Assembly (NCBI GenBank): GCA_037893225.1
Contig: JAZGUH010000120.1
Coordinates: 372,001 to 436,000 of the forward strand
Length of the DNA: 64,000 nucleotides
Reading direction: 5' to 3'
Origin: Hippasteria phrygiana
Taxonomy: Eukaryota; Echinodermata; Asteroidea; Valvatida; Goniasteridae
Shown here one piece after another: positions 1 to 11,070 of the stretch. The notes under the pieces are model-generated. The model did not search any database, was not told the DNA's origin, and saw only the letters and a list, made by a program, of their open reading frames with translations. The position numbers were made by a program, and so were the translations under genes. Every line of letters begins with the position of its first letter. Positions within the stretch are counted from its first letter, which is position 1.

Positions 1-70
1 GTCGAAAAACGGCGTCATTTTGGAGCCAAGTTGCGTGGTGGGGGTGTCGGCTAGTCCCATTGTATAGCAT
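1..70 (+). repeat. Partial satellite monomer at left edge
   Basis: This is the 3' end of a monomer. It carries cattttggagccaag and gtcggctag, so it belongs to the class seen at 1024-1262 and 2938-3176. The array continues beyond the left edge. Confidence 0.95.
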
Positions 71-310
71 GTGCAGATATGCGGGAATGCAGAAAGATTA
101 CTTCGAAAAACCTACTCGCTTATCTCGGCCACTATTCGGCTGAACGTGGGGTCTGAGGAGCTGGATATTGATCTGGATGTTGCTGAGAAGTCACTCTTTC
201 CAACAGTATCAAGATTGTGTGCAATTTCGTTCAACATCGGGTCGAAAAACGGTGTCATTTGGGGACGAGGTTGCGTGGTGGGGGTGTCGGATAGTCCCAT
301 TGTATAGCAT
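71..310 (+). repeat. 240 bp satellite monomer, f-like with unusual 5' end
   Basis: It has the extra g in gtggggtct and the gatattgatctgg and gtgtgcaat variants of the f-like units at 7956 and 11307, but opens with gtgcagatatg like the units at 1263 and 2698. It has no counterpart between HOR copies 1 and 2, so it is extra relative to the 12-monomer order. Near 252 it carries acggtgtcatt instead of the usual acggcgtcatt. Confidence 0.85.
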
Positions 311-416
311 GTGCAGTTATGCGGGAATGCAGAAAGATTACTTCGAAAAACCTACTCGCTTATCTCGGCCACTATTCGGCTGAACGTGGGTCTGAGGAGC
401 TGGATATTGGTCTGGA

Positions 417-444
417 TGTTGCTGAGAAGTCACTCTTTCCAACA
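417..444. other. Imperfect dyad in the monomer core (example)
   Basis: TGTTG at 417-421 and CAACA at 440-444 are inverted repeats, with a smaller AAG/CTT dyad between them. The core gctgagaagtcactctttcc is one of the least variable parts of the monomer. Monomers with ctttcgaacagaatc, such as 1024-1262, break the right arm. Confidence 0.4.
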
Positions 445-848
445 GTATCAAGATTGTGCAAAATTCGTTCAACATCGGGTCGAAAAACGGCGTCATTTGG
501 GGCCCAAGTTGCGTGGTGGGTGTCTCGGCTAGTCCCATTGTGCATGTGCAGTTATGCGGGAATGCAGAAAAATTAGTTCGAAAAACCTACTCGCTTATCT
601 CGGCCACTATTCGGCTGAACGTGGGACTGAGGAGCTGGATATTAATCTGGATGTTGCTGAGAAGTCACTCTTTCCAACAGTATCAAGATTGTGCGCAATT
701 TCGTTCAACATCGGGTCAAAAAACGGCGTCATTTGGTGCCTAAGTTGCGTGGTGGGGGTGTCGGCTAGTCCCATTGTATAGCATGTGCAGTTATGCGGGA
801 ATGCAGAAAGATTAGTTCGAAAAACCTACTCGCTTATCTCGGCCACCA

Positions 849-865
849 TTTCGATGAACGTGGGT
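849..865 (+). other. CENP-B-box-like site in class i monomers (first example)
   Basis: The mammalian CENP-B box is nTTCGnnnnAnnCGGGn. This site reads TTCG, four bases, A, two bases, TGGG, so 8 of 9 fixed bases match with C replaced by T. The same site occurs in all monomers with catttcgatg (30 complete ones). In the other monomers the aligned site (attcggctgaacgtggg and variants) matches 7 of 9. Whether any protein binds it is unknown. Confidence 0.35.
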
Positions 866-3176
866 CTGAGGAGCTGGATATTGGTCTGGATGTTGCTGAG
901 AAGTCACTCTTTCCAACAGTATCAAGATTGTGCGCAATTTCGTTAAACATCGGGTCGAAAAACGGCGTCATTTGGGGCCGAAGTTGCGTGGTGGGGGTGT
1001 CGGCTAGTCCCATTGTATAGCATGTGAAGTTATGCGGGAATGCAGAAAAATTTGTTCGAAAAACCTACTCGCTTATCTCGGCCACCATTTGGCTGAACTT
1101 GGGTCTGAGGAGCTGGATATTGGTCTGGATGTTGCTGAGAAGTCACTCTTTCGAACAGAATCAAGATTGTGCGTAATTTCGTGCAACATCGGGTCGAAAA
1201 ACGGCGTCATTTTGGAGCCAAGTTGCGTGGTGGGGGTGTCGGCTAGTCCCATTGTATAGCATGTGCAGATATGCGGGAATGCAGAGAGATTACTTCGAAA
1301 AACCTACTCGCTTATCTCGGCCACTATTCGGCTGAACGTGGGGTCTGAGGAGCTGGATAATGATCTGGATGTTGCTGAGAAGTCACTCTTTCCAACAGTA
1401 TCAAGATTGTGCGCAATTTCGTTCAACATCAGGTCGAAAAACGGCGTCATTTGGGGACGAGGTTGCGTGGTGGGGGTGTCGGATAGTCCCATTGTATAGC
1501 ATGTGCAGTTATGCGGGAATGCAGAAAGATTACTTCGAAAAACCTACTCGCTTATCTCGGCCACTATTCGGCTGAACGTGGGTCTGAGGAGCTGGATATT
1601 GGTCTGGATGTTGCTGAGAAGTCACTCTTTCCAACAGTATCAAGATTGTGCGCAATTTCGTTCAACATCAGGTCGAAAAACGGCGTCATTTGGAGCACAA
1701 GTTGCGTCGTGGGGGTGTCGGCTAGTCCCATTGTATAGCATGTGCAGTTATGCGGGAATGCAGAAAGATTACTTCGAAAAACCTACTCGCTTATCTCGGC
1801 CACTATTCGGCTGAACGTGGGTCTGAGGAGCTGGATATTGGTCTGGATGTTGCTGAGAAGTCACTCTTTCCAACAGTATCAAGATTGTGCGCAAATTCGT
1901 TCAACATCGGGTCGAAAAACGGCGTCATTTTGGGCCCAAGTTGCGTGGTGGGTGTCTCGGCTAGTCCCATTGTATAGCATGTGCAGTTATGCGGGAATGC
2001 AGAAAAAATAGTTCGAAAAACCTACTCGCTTATCTCGGCCACTATTCGGCTGAACGTGGGACTGAGGAGCTGGATATTAGTCTGGATGTTGCTGAGAAGT
2101 CACTCTTTCCAACAGTATCAAGATTGTGCGGAATTTCGTTCAACATCGGGTCAAAAAACGGCGTCATTTGGTGCCTAAGTTCCGTGGTGGGGGTGTCGGC
2201 TAGTCCCATTGTATAGCATGTGCAGTTATGCGGGAATGCAGAAAGATTACTTCGAAAAACCTACTCGCTTATCTCGGCCACCATTTCGATGAACGTGGGT
2301 CTGAGGAGCTGGATATTGGTCTGGATGTTGCTGAGAAGTCACTCTTTCCAACAGTATCAAGATTGTGCGCAATTTCGTTAAACATCGGGTCGAAAAACGG
2401 CGTCATTTGGGGCCGAAGTTGCGTGGTGGGGGTGTCGGCTAGTCCCATTGTATAGCATGTGAAGTTATCCGGGAATGCAGAAAAATTTGTTCGAAAAACC
2501 TACTCGCTTATCTCGGCCACCATTTGGCTGAACTTGGGTCTGAGGAGCTGGATATTGGTCTGGATGTTGCTGAGAAGTCACTCTTTCGAACAGAATCAAG
2601 ATTGTGCGTAATTTCGTGCAACATCGGGTCGAAAAACGGCGTCATTTTGGAGCCAAGTTGCGTGGTGGGGGTGTCGGCTAGTCCCATTGTATAGCATGTG
2701 CAGATATGCGGGAATGCAGAAAGATTACTTCGAAAAACCTACTCGCTTATCTCGGCCACTATTCGGCTGAACGTGGGGTCTGAGGAGCTGGATAATGATC
2801 TGGATGTTGCTGAGAAGTCACTCTTTCCAACAGTATCAAGATTGTGCGCAATTTCGTTCAACATCGGGTCGAAAAACGGCGTCATTTGGGGACGAGGTTG
2901 CGTGGTGGGGCTCTCGGCTAGTCCCATTGTATAGCATGTGCAGTTATGCGGGAATGCAGAAAAATTAGATCGAAAAACCTACTCGCTTATCTCGGCCACC
3001 ATTTGGCTGAACTTGGGTCTGAGGAGCTGGATATTGGTCTGGATGTTGCTGAGAAGTCACTCTTTCGAACAGAATCAAGATTGAGCGTAATTTCGTGCAA
3101 CATCGGGTCGAAAAACGGCGTCATTTTGGAGCCAAGTTGCGTGGTGGGGGTGTCGGATAGTCCCATTGTATAGCAT

Positions 3177-6042
3177 GTGCAGTTATGCGGGAATGCAGAA
3201 AGATTACTTCGAAAAACCTACTCGCTTATCTCGGCCACTATTCGGCTGAACGTGGGTCTGAGGAGCTGGATATTGGTCTGGATGTTGCTGAGAAGTCACT
3301 CTTTCCAACAGTATCAAGATTGTGCAAAATTCGTTCAACATCGGGTCGAAAAACGGCGTCATTTGGGGCCCAAGTTGCGTGGTGGGTGTCTCGGCTAGTC
3401 CCATTGTGCATGTGCAGTTATGCGGGAATGCAGAAAAATTAGTTCGAAAAACCTACTCGCTTATCTCGGCCACTATTCGGCTGAACGTGGGACTGAGGAG
3501 CTGGATATTAATCTGGATGTTGCTGAGAAGTCACTCTTTCCAACAGTATCAAGATTGTGCGCAATTTCGTTCAACATCGGGTCAAAAAACGGCGTCATTT
3601 GGTGCCTAAGTTGCGTGGTGGGGGTGTCGGCTAGTCCCATTGTATAGCATGTGCAGTTATGCGGGAATGCAGAAAGATTAGTTCGAAAAACCTACTCGCT
3701 TATCTCGGCCACCATTTCGATGAACGTGGGTCTGAGGAGCTGGATATTGGTCTGGATGTTGCTGAGAAGTCACTCTTTCCAACAGTATCAAGATTGTGCG
3801 CAATTTCGTTAAACATCGGGTCGAAAAACGGCGTCATTTGGGGCCGAAGTTGCGTGGTGGGGGTGTCGGCTAGTCCCATTGTATAGCATGTGAAGTTATG
3901 CGGGAATGCAGAAAAATTTGTTCGAAAAACCTACTCGCTTATCTCGGCCACCATTTGGCTGAACTTGGGTCTGAGGAGCTGGATATTGGTCTGGATGTTG
4001 CTGAGAAGTCACTCTTTCGAACAGAATCAAGATTGTGCGTAATTTCGTGCAACATCGGGTCGAAAAACGGCGTCATTTTGGAGCCAAGTTGCGTGGTGGG
4101 GGTGTCGGCTAGTCCCATTGTATAGCATGTGCAGATATGCGGGAATGCAGAGAGATTACTTCGAAAAACCTACTCGCTTATCTCGGCCACTATTCGGCTG
4201 AACGTGGGGTCTGAGGAGCTGGATAATGATCTGGATGTTGCTGAGAAGTCACTCTTTCCAACAGTATCAAGATTGTGCGCAATTTCGTTCAACATCAGGT
4301 CGAAAAACGGCGTCATTTGGGGACGAGGTTGCGTGGTGGGGGTGTCGGATAGTCCCATTGTATAGCATGTGCAGTTATGCGGGAATGCAGAAAGATTACT
4401 TCGAAAAACCTACTCGCTTATCTCGGCCACTATTCGGCTGAACGTGGGTCTGAGGAGCTGGATATTGGTCTGGATGTTGCTGAGAAGTCACTCTTTCCAA
4501 CAGTATCAAGATTGTGCGCAATTTCGTTCAACATCAGGTCGAAAAACGGCGTCATTTGGAGCACAAGTTGCGTCGTGGGGGTGTCGGCTAGTCCCATTGT
4601 ATAGCATGTGCAGTTATGCGGGAATGCAGAAAGATTACTTCGAAAAACCTACTCGCTTATCTCGGCCACTATTCGGCTGAACGTGGGTCTGAGGAGCTGG
4701 ATATTGGTCTGGATGTTGCTGAGAAGTCACTCTTTCCAACAGTATCAAGATTGTGCGCAAATTCGTTCAACATCGGGTCGAAAAACGGCGTCATTTTGGG
4801 CCCAAGTTGCGTGGTGGGTGTCTCGGCTAGTCCCATTGTATAGCATGTGCAGTTATGCGGGAATGCAGAAAAAATAGTTCGAAAAACCTACTCGCTTATC
4901 TCGGCCACTATTCGGCTGAACGTGGGACTGAGGAGCTGGATATTAGTCTGGATGTTGCTGAGAAGTCACTCTTTCCAACAGTATCAAGATTGTGCGGAAT
5001 TTCGTTCAACATCGGGTCAAAAAACGGCGTCATTTGGTGCCTAAGTTCCGTGGTGGGGGTGTCGGCTAGTCCCATTGTATAGCATGTGCAGTTATGCGGG
5101 AATGCAGAAAGATTACTTCGAAAAACCTACTCGCTTATCTCGGCCACCATTTCGATGAACGTGGGTCTGAGGAGCTGGATATTGGTCTGGATGTTGCTGA
5201 GAAGTCACTCTTTCCAACAGTATCAAGATTGTGCGCAATTTCGTTAAACATCGGGTCGAAAAACGGCGTCATTTGGGGCCGAAGTTGCGTGGTGGGGGTG
5301 TCGGCTAGTCCCATTGTATAGCATGTGAAGTTATCCGGGAATGCAGAAAAATTTGTTCGAAAAACCTACTCGCTTATCTCGGCCACCATTTGGCTGAACT
5401 TGGGTCTGAGGAGCTGGATATTGGTCTGGATGTTGCTGAGAAGTCACTCTTTCGAACAGAATCAAGATTGTGCGTAATTTCGTGCAACATCGGGTCGAAA
5501 AACGGCGTCATTTTGGAGCCAAGTTGCGTGGTGGGGGTGTCGGCTAGTCCCATTGTATAGCATGTGCAGATATGCGGGAATGCAGAAAGATTACTTCGAA
5601 AAACCTACTCGCTTATCTCGGCCACTATTCGGCTGAACGTGGGGTCTGAGGAGCTGGATAATGATCTGGATGTTGCTGAGAAGTCACTCTTTCCAACAGT
5701 ATCAAGATTGTGCGCAATTTCGTTCAACATCGGGTCGAAAAACGGCGTCATTTGGGGACGAGGTTGCGTGGTGGGGCTCTCGGCTAGTCCCATTGTATAG
5801 CATGTGCAGTTATGCGGGAATGCAGAAAAATTAGATCGAAAAACCTACTCGCTTATCTCGGCCACCATTTGGCTGAACTTGGGTCTGAGGAGCTGGATAT
5901 TGGTCTGGATGTTGCTGAGAAGTCACTCTTTCGAACAGAATCAAGATTGAGCGTAATTTCGTGCAACATCGGGTCGAAAAACGGCGTCATTTTGGAGCCA
6001 AGTTGCGTGGTGGGGGTGTCGGCTAGTCCCATTGTATAGCAT
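3177..6042 (+). repeat. 12-monomer higher-order repeat, copy 2 (2866 bp)
   Basis: Exact-length second copy, offset 2866 bp from copy 1. Monomers start at 3177, 3412, 3651, 3890, 4129, 4369, 4608, 4847, 5086, 5325, 5564 and 5804. It keeps the 235 bp first monomer and the rare variants of copy 1. The next monomer, at 6043, is a different class, so the regular 12-monomer phase ends here. Confidence 0.95.
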
Positions 6043-7241
6043 GTGCAGATATGCGGGAATGCAGAAAGATTACTTCGAAAAACCTACTCGCTTATCTCGG
6101 CCACTATTCGGCTGAACGTGGGGTCTGAGGAGCTGGATAATGATCTGGATGTTGCTGAGAAGTCACTCTTTCCAACAGTATCAAGATTGTGCGCAATTTC
6201 GTTCAACATCGGGTCGAAAAACGGCGTCATTTGGGGACGAGGTTGCGTGGTGGGGGTGTCGGATAGTCCCATTGTATAGCATGTGAAGTTATGCGGGAAT
6301 GCAGAACAATTAGTTCGAAAAACCTACTCGCTTATCTCGGCCACCATTCGGCTGAACTTGTGTCTGAGGAGCTGGACATTGGTCTGGATGTTGCTGAGAA
6401 GTCACTCTTTCCAACAGTATCAAGATTGTGCGCAATTTCGTTCAACATCGGGTTTAAAAAAGCGGCGTCATTTGGGGCCCAAGTTGCGTTGTGGGTGTCT
6501 CGGCTATCCCATTGTATAGCATGTGCAGTTATGCGGGAATGCAGAAAAATTAGTTCGAAAAACCTACTCGCTTATCTCGGCCACTATTCGGCTGAACGTG
6601 GGTCTGAGGAGCTGGATATTGGTCTGGATGTTGCTGAGAAGTCACTCTTTCCAACAGTATCAAGATTGTGCGCAATTTCGTTCAACATCAGGTCGAAAAA
6701 CGGCGTCATTTGGAGCACAAGTTGCGTCGTGGGGGTGTCGGCTAGTCCCATTGTATAGCATGTGCAGTTATGCGGGAATGCAGAAAGATTACTTCGAAAA
6801 ACCTAATCGCTTATCTCGGCCACTATTCGGCTGAACGTGGGTCTGAGGAGCTGGATATTGGTCTGGATGTTGCTGAGAAGTCACTCTTTCCAACAGTATC
6901 AAGATTGTGCGCAAATTCGTTCAACATCGGGTCGAAAAACGGCGTCATTTGGGGCCCAAGTTGAGTTGTGGGTGTCTCGGCTAGTCCCATTGTATAGCAT
7001 GTGCAGTTATGCGGGAATGCAGAAAAATTAGTTCGAAAAACCTACTCGCTTATCTCGGCCACTATTCGGCTGAACGTGGGTCTTAGGAGCTGGATATTGT
7101 TCTGGATGTTGCTGAGAAGTCACTCTTTCCAACAGTATCAAGATTGTGCGCAATTTCGTTAAACATCGGGTATAAAAAAGCGGCGTCATTTGGGGCCCAA
7201 GTTGCGTGGTGGGTGTCTCGGCTAGTCCCATTGTATAGCAT
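6043..7241 (+). repeat. Mixed satellite block, five monomers
   Basis: Monomers start at 6043 (240 bp, gataatgatc), 6283 (240 bp, gtgaag start, gggtttaaaaaagcgg and a missing g in ctatccc), 6523, 6762 (ttgagttgtggg) and 7001 (241 bp, tcttaggagc and gggtataaaaaagcgg). The pair 6762-7241 recurs as 10352-10831. Confidence 0.9.
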
Positions 7242-8195
7242 GTGCAGTTATGCGGGAATGCAGAAAAATTAGTTCGAAAAACCTACTCGCTTATCTCGGC
7301 CACTATTCGGCTGAACGTGGGACTGAGGAGCTGGATATTGGTCTGGATGTTGCTGAGAAGTCACTCTTTCCAACAGTATCAAGATTGTGCGCAATTTCGT
7401 TCAACATCGGGTCGAAAATCTGCGTCATTTGGGGGCCAAGTTGCGTGGTGTGGGTGTCGGCTAGTCCCATTGTAAAGCATGTGCAGTTTTCTGGGAATGC
7501 AGACAAATTGCTTCGAAAAATCTACTCGCTTATCTCGGCCACTATTCAGCTGAACGTGGGTCTGAGGAGCTGGATATTGGTCTGGATGTTGCTGAGAAGT
7601 CACTCTTTCCAACAGTATCAAGATTGTGCGCAATTTCGTTCAACATCAGGTCGAAAAACGGCGTCATTTGGAGCACAAGTTGCGTGGCGGGGGTGTCGGC
7701 TAGTCCCATTGTATAGCATGTGCAGTTATGCGGGAATGCAGAAAGATTACTTCGAAAAACCTACTCGCTTATCTCGGCCACCATTCGGCTGAACTTGGGT
7801 CTGAGGAGCTGGATATTGGTCTGGATGTTGCTGAGAAGTCACTCTTTCCAACAGTATCAAGATTGTGTGCAATTTCGTTCAACATCGGGTGGAAAAAACG
7901 GCGTCATTTGGGTCCCAAGTTGCGTGGTGTGTCGGCTAGTCCCATTGTATAGCATGTGCAGTTATGCGGGAATGCAGAAAGATTACTTCGAAAAACCTAC
8001 TCGCTTATCTCGGCCACTATTCGGCTGAACGTGGGGTCTGAGGAGCTGGATATTGATCTGGATGTTGCTGAGAAGTCACTCTTTCCAACAGTATCAAGAT
8101 TGTGTGCAATTTCGTTCAACATCGGGTCGAAAAACGGCGTCATTTGGGGACGAGGTTGCGTGGTGGGGGTGTCGGATAGTCCCATTGTATAGCAT
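7242..8195 (+). repeat. Satellite block with monomer order c-d-e-f
   Basis: Monomers at 7242 (c-like, ggactgagg), 7481 (d-like, gtgcagttttctggg), 7720 (e-like, 236 bp, gggtggaaaaaac and gtggtgtgtcgg) and 7956 (f-like, 240 bp) follow the order seen in the 11-monomer HOR at 27559-28512. Part of it recurs at 10832-11546. Confidence 0.88.
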
Positions 8196-9870
8196 GTGCA
8201 GTTATGCGGGAATGCAGAAAGATTACTTCGAAAAACCTACTCGCTTATCTCGGCCACTATTCGGCTGAACGTGGGTCTGAGGAGCTGGATATTGGTCTGG
8301 ATGTTGCTGAGAAGTCACTCTTTCCAACAGTATCAAGATTGTGCGCAATTTCGTTCAACATCAGGTCGAAAAATGGCGTCATTTGGAGCACAAGTTGCGT
8401 CGTGGGGGTGTCGGCTAGTCCCATTGTATAGCATGTGCAGTTATGCGGGAATGCAGAAAGATTACTTCGAAAAACCTACTCGCTTATCTCGGCCACTATT
8501 CGGCTGAACGTGGGTCTGAGGAGCTGGATATTGGTCTGGATGTTGCTGAGAAGTCACTCTTTCCAACAGTATCAAGATTGTGCGCAAATTCGTTCAACAT
8601 CGGGTCGAAAAACGGCGTCATTTTGGGCCCAAGTTGCGTGGTGGGTGTCTCGGCTAGTCCCATTGTATAGCATGTGCAGTTATGCGGGAATGCAGAAAAA
8701 ATAGTTCGAAAAACCTACTCGCTTATCTCGGCCACTATTCGGCTGAACGTGGGACTGAGGAGCTGGATATTAGTCTGGATGTTGCTGAGAAGTCACTCTT
8801 TCCAACAGTATCAAGATTGTGCGGAATTTCGTTCAACATCGGGTCAAAAAACGGCGTCATTTGGTGCCTAAGTTCCCGTGGTGGGGGTGTCGGCTAGTCC
8901 CATTGTATAGCATGTGCAGTTATGCGGGAATGCAGAAAGATTACTTCGAAAAACCTACTCGCTTATCTCGGCCACCATTTCGATGAACGTGGGTCTGAGG
9001 AGCTGGATATTGGTCTGGATGTTGCTGAGAAGTCACTCTTTCCAACAGTATCAAGATTGTGCGCAATTTCGTTAAACATCGGGTCGAAAAACGGCGTCAT
9101 TTGGGGCCGAAGTTGCGTGGTGGGGGTGTCGGCTAGTCCCATTGTATAGCATGTGAAGTTATCCGGGAATGCAGAAAAATTTGTTCGAAAAACCTACTCG
9201 CTTATCTCGGCCACCATTTGGCTGAACTTGGGTCTGAGGAGCTGGATATTGGTCTGGATGTTGCTGAGAAGTCACTCTTTCGAACAGAATCAAGATTGTG
9301 CGTAATTTCGTGCAACATCGGGTCGAAAAACGGCGTCATTTTGGAGCCAAGTTGCGTGGTGGGGGTGTCGGCTAGTCCCATTGTATAGCATGTGCAGATA
9401 TGCGGGAATGCAGAAAGATTACTTCGAAAAACCTACTCGCTTATCTCGGCCACTATTCGGCTGAACGTGGGGTCTGAGGAGCTGGATAATGATCTGGATG
9501 TTGCTGAGAAGTCACTCTTTCCAACAGTATCAAGATTGTGCGCAATTTCGTTCAACATCGGGTCGAAAAACGGCGTCATTTGGGGACGAGGTTGCGTGGT
9601 GGGGCTCTCGGCTAGTCCCATTGTATAGCATGTGCAGTTATGCGGGAATGCAGACAAATTAGATCGAAAAACCTACTCGCTTATCTCGGCCACCATTTGG
9701 CTGAACTTGGGTCTGAGGAGCTGGATATTGGTCTGGATGTTGCTGAGAAGTCACTCTTTCGAACAGAATCAAGATTGTGCGTAATTTCGTGCAACATCGG
9801 GTCGAAAAACGGCGTCATTTTGGAGCCAAGTTGCGTGGTGGGGGTGTCGGCTAGTCCCATTGTATAGCAT
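8196..9870 (+). repeat. Seven-monomer fragment of the 12-monomer HOR (copy 3, partial)
   Basis: Monomers at 8196, 8435, 8674, 8914, 9153, 9392 and 9632 match 1503-3176 in order and in variants such as the gcggaattt, gttatccggg and ggggctctcgg monomers. Private changes include an extra c near 8876 (making that monomer 240 bp), aaatggcgtc near 8372 and cagacaaattagatcg near 9652. Confidence 0.93.
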
Positions 9871-10831
9871 GTGCAGATATGCGGGAATGCAGAAAGATTA
9901 CTTCGAAAAACCTACTCGCTTATCTCGGCCACTATTCGGCTGAACGTGGGGTCTGAGGAGCTGGATAATGATCTGGATGTTGCTGAGAAGTCACTCTTTC
10001 CAACAGTATCAAGATTGTGCGCAATTTCGTTCAACATCGGGTCGAAAAACGGCGTCATTTGGGGACGAGGTTGCGTGGTGGGGGTGTCGGATAGTCCCAT
10101 TGTATAGCATGTGCAGTTATGCGGGAATGCAGAAAGATTACTTCGAAAAACCTACTCGCTTATCTCGGCCACTATTCGGCTGAACGTGGGTCTGAGGAGC
10201 TGGATATTGGTCTGGATGTTGCTGAGAAGTCACTCTTTCCAACAGTATCAAGATTGTGCGCAATTTCGTTCAACATCGGGTTTAAAAAAGCGGCGTCATT
10301 TGGGGCCCAAGTTGCGTTGTGGGTGTCTCGGCTAGTCCCATTGTATAGCATGTGCAGTTATGCGGGAATGCAGAAAAATTAGTTCGAAAAACCTACTCGC
10401 TTATCTCGGCCACTATTCGGCTGAACGTGGGTCTGAGGAGCTGGATATTGGTCTGGATGTTGCTGAGAAGTCACTCTTTCCAACAGTATCAAGATTGTGC
10501 GCAAATTCGTTCAACATCGGGTCGAAAAACGGCGTCATTTGGGGCCCAAGTTGAGTTGTGGGTGTCTCGGCTAGTCCCATTGTATAGCATGTGCAGTTAT
10601 GCGGGAATGCAGAAAAATTAGTTCGAAAAACCTACTCGCTTATCTCGGCCACTATTCGGCTGAACGTGGGTCTTAGGAGCTGGATATTGTTCTGGATGTT
10701 GCTGAGAAGTCACTCTTTCCAACAGTATCAAGATTGTGCGCAATTTCGTTAAACATCGGGTATAAAAAAGCGGCGTCATTTGGGGCCCAAGTTGCGTGGT
10801 GGGTGTCTCGGCTAGTCCCATTGTAAAGCAT
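9871..10831 (+). repeat. Mixed satellite block, four monomers
   Basis: Monomers at 9871 (like 6043), 10111 (241 bp, gggtttaaaaaagcgg), 10352 (like 6762, ttgagttgtggg) and 10591 (like 7001, tcttaggagc, gggtataaaaaagcgg). After this pair the array goes straight to a d-class monomer at 10832, whereas the earlier copy has a c-class monomer (7242-7480) in between. Confidence 0.9.
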
Positions 10832-11070
10832 GTGCAGTTTTCTGGGAATGCAGACAAATTGCTTCGAAAAATCTACTCGCTTATCTCGGCCACTATTCAG
10901 CTGAACGTGGGTCTGAGGAGCTGGATATTGGTCTGGATGTTGCTGAGAAGTCACTCTTTCCAACAGTATCAAGATTGTGCGCAATTTCGTTCAACATCAG
11001 GTCGAAAAACGGCGTCATTTGGAGCACAAGTTGCGTGGCGGGGGTGTCGGCTAGTCCCATTGTATAGCAT
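10832..11070 (+). repeat. d-class monomer following a one-monomer deletion
   Basis: It opens with gtgcagttttctggg and ends with ttggagcacaag, like 7481-7719. The c-class monomer that precedes d at 7242 is missing here. Confidence 0.88.

Larger units (their letters stand above)
311..3176 (+). repeat. 12-monomer higher-order repeat, copy 1 (2866 bp)
   Basis: Monomers start at 311, 546, 785, 1024, 1263, 1503, 1742, 1981, 2220, 2459, 2698 and 2938. The first is 235 bp because of a 4 bp deletion near 540 (cattgtgcatgtg for cattgtatagcatgtg). The monomers at 1263 and 2698 are 240 bp. The block returns at 3177 in the same order with the same private variants, including gagagatt near 1287 and gttatccggg near 2465. 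The only difference from copy 2 that I found is at 3157 (a here, c at 6023). Confidence 0.95.

Noticed and set aside
103..115. RNA polymerase III B-box-like agttcgaaaaacc in some monomers.
   Set aside because: It matches GTTCGA but lacks the closing C positions, has no convincing A box upstream and no consistent T-run terminator downstream.
500..530. G-quadruplex potential in ggggcccaag...gtggtgggggtgtcgg.
   Set aside because: Only short runs of unequal length are available. At most a weak two-tier structure could form, and the G-run length varies freely between monomers.
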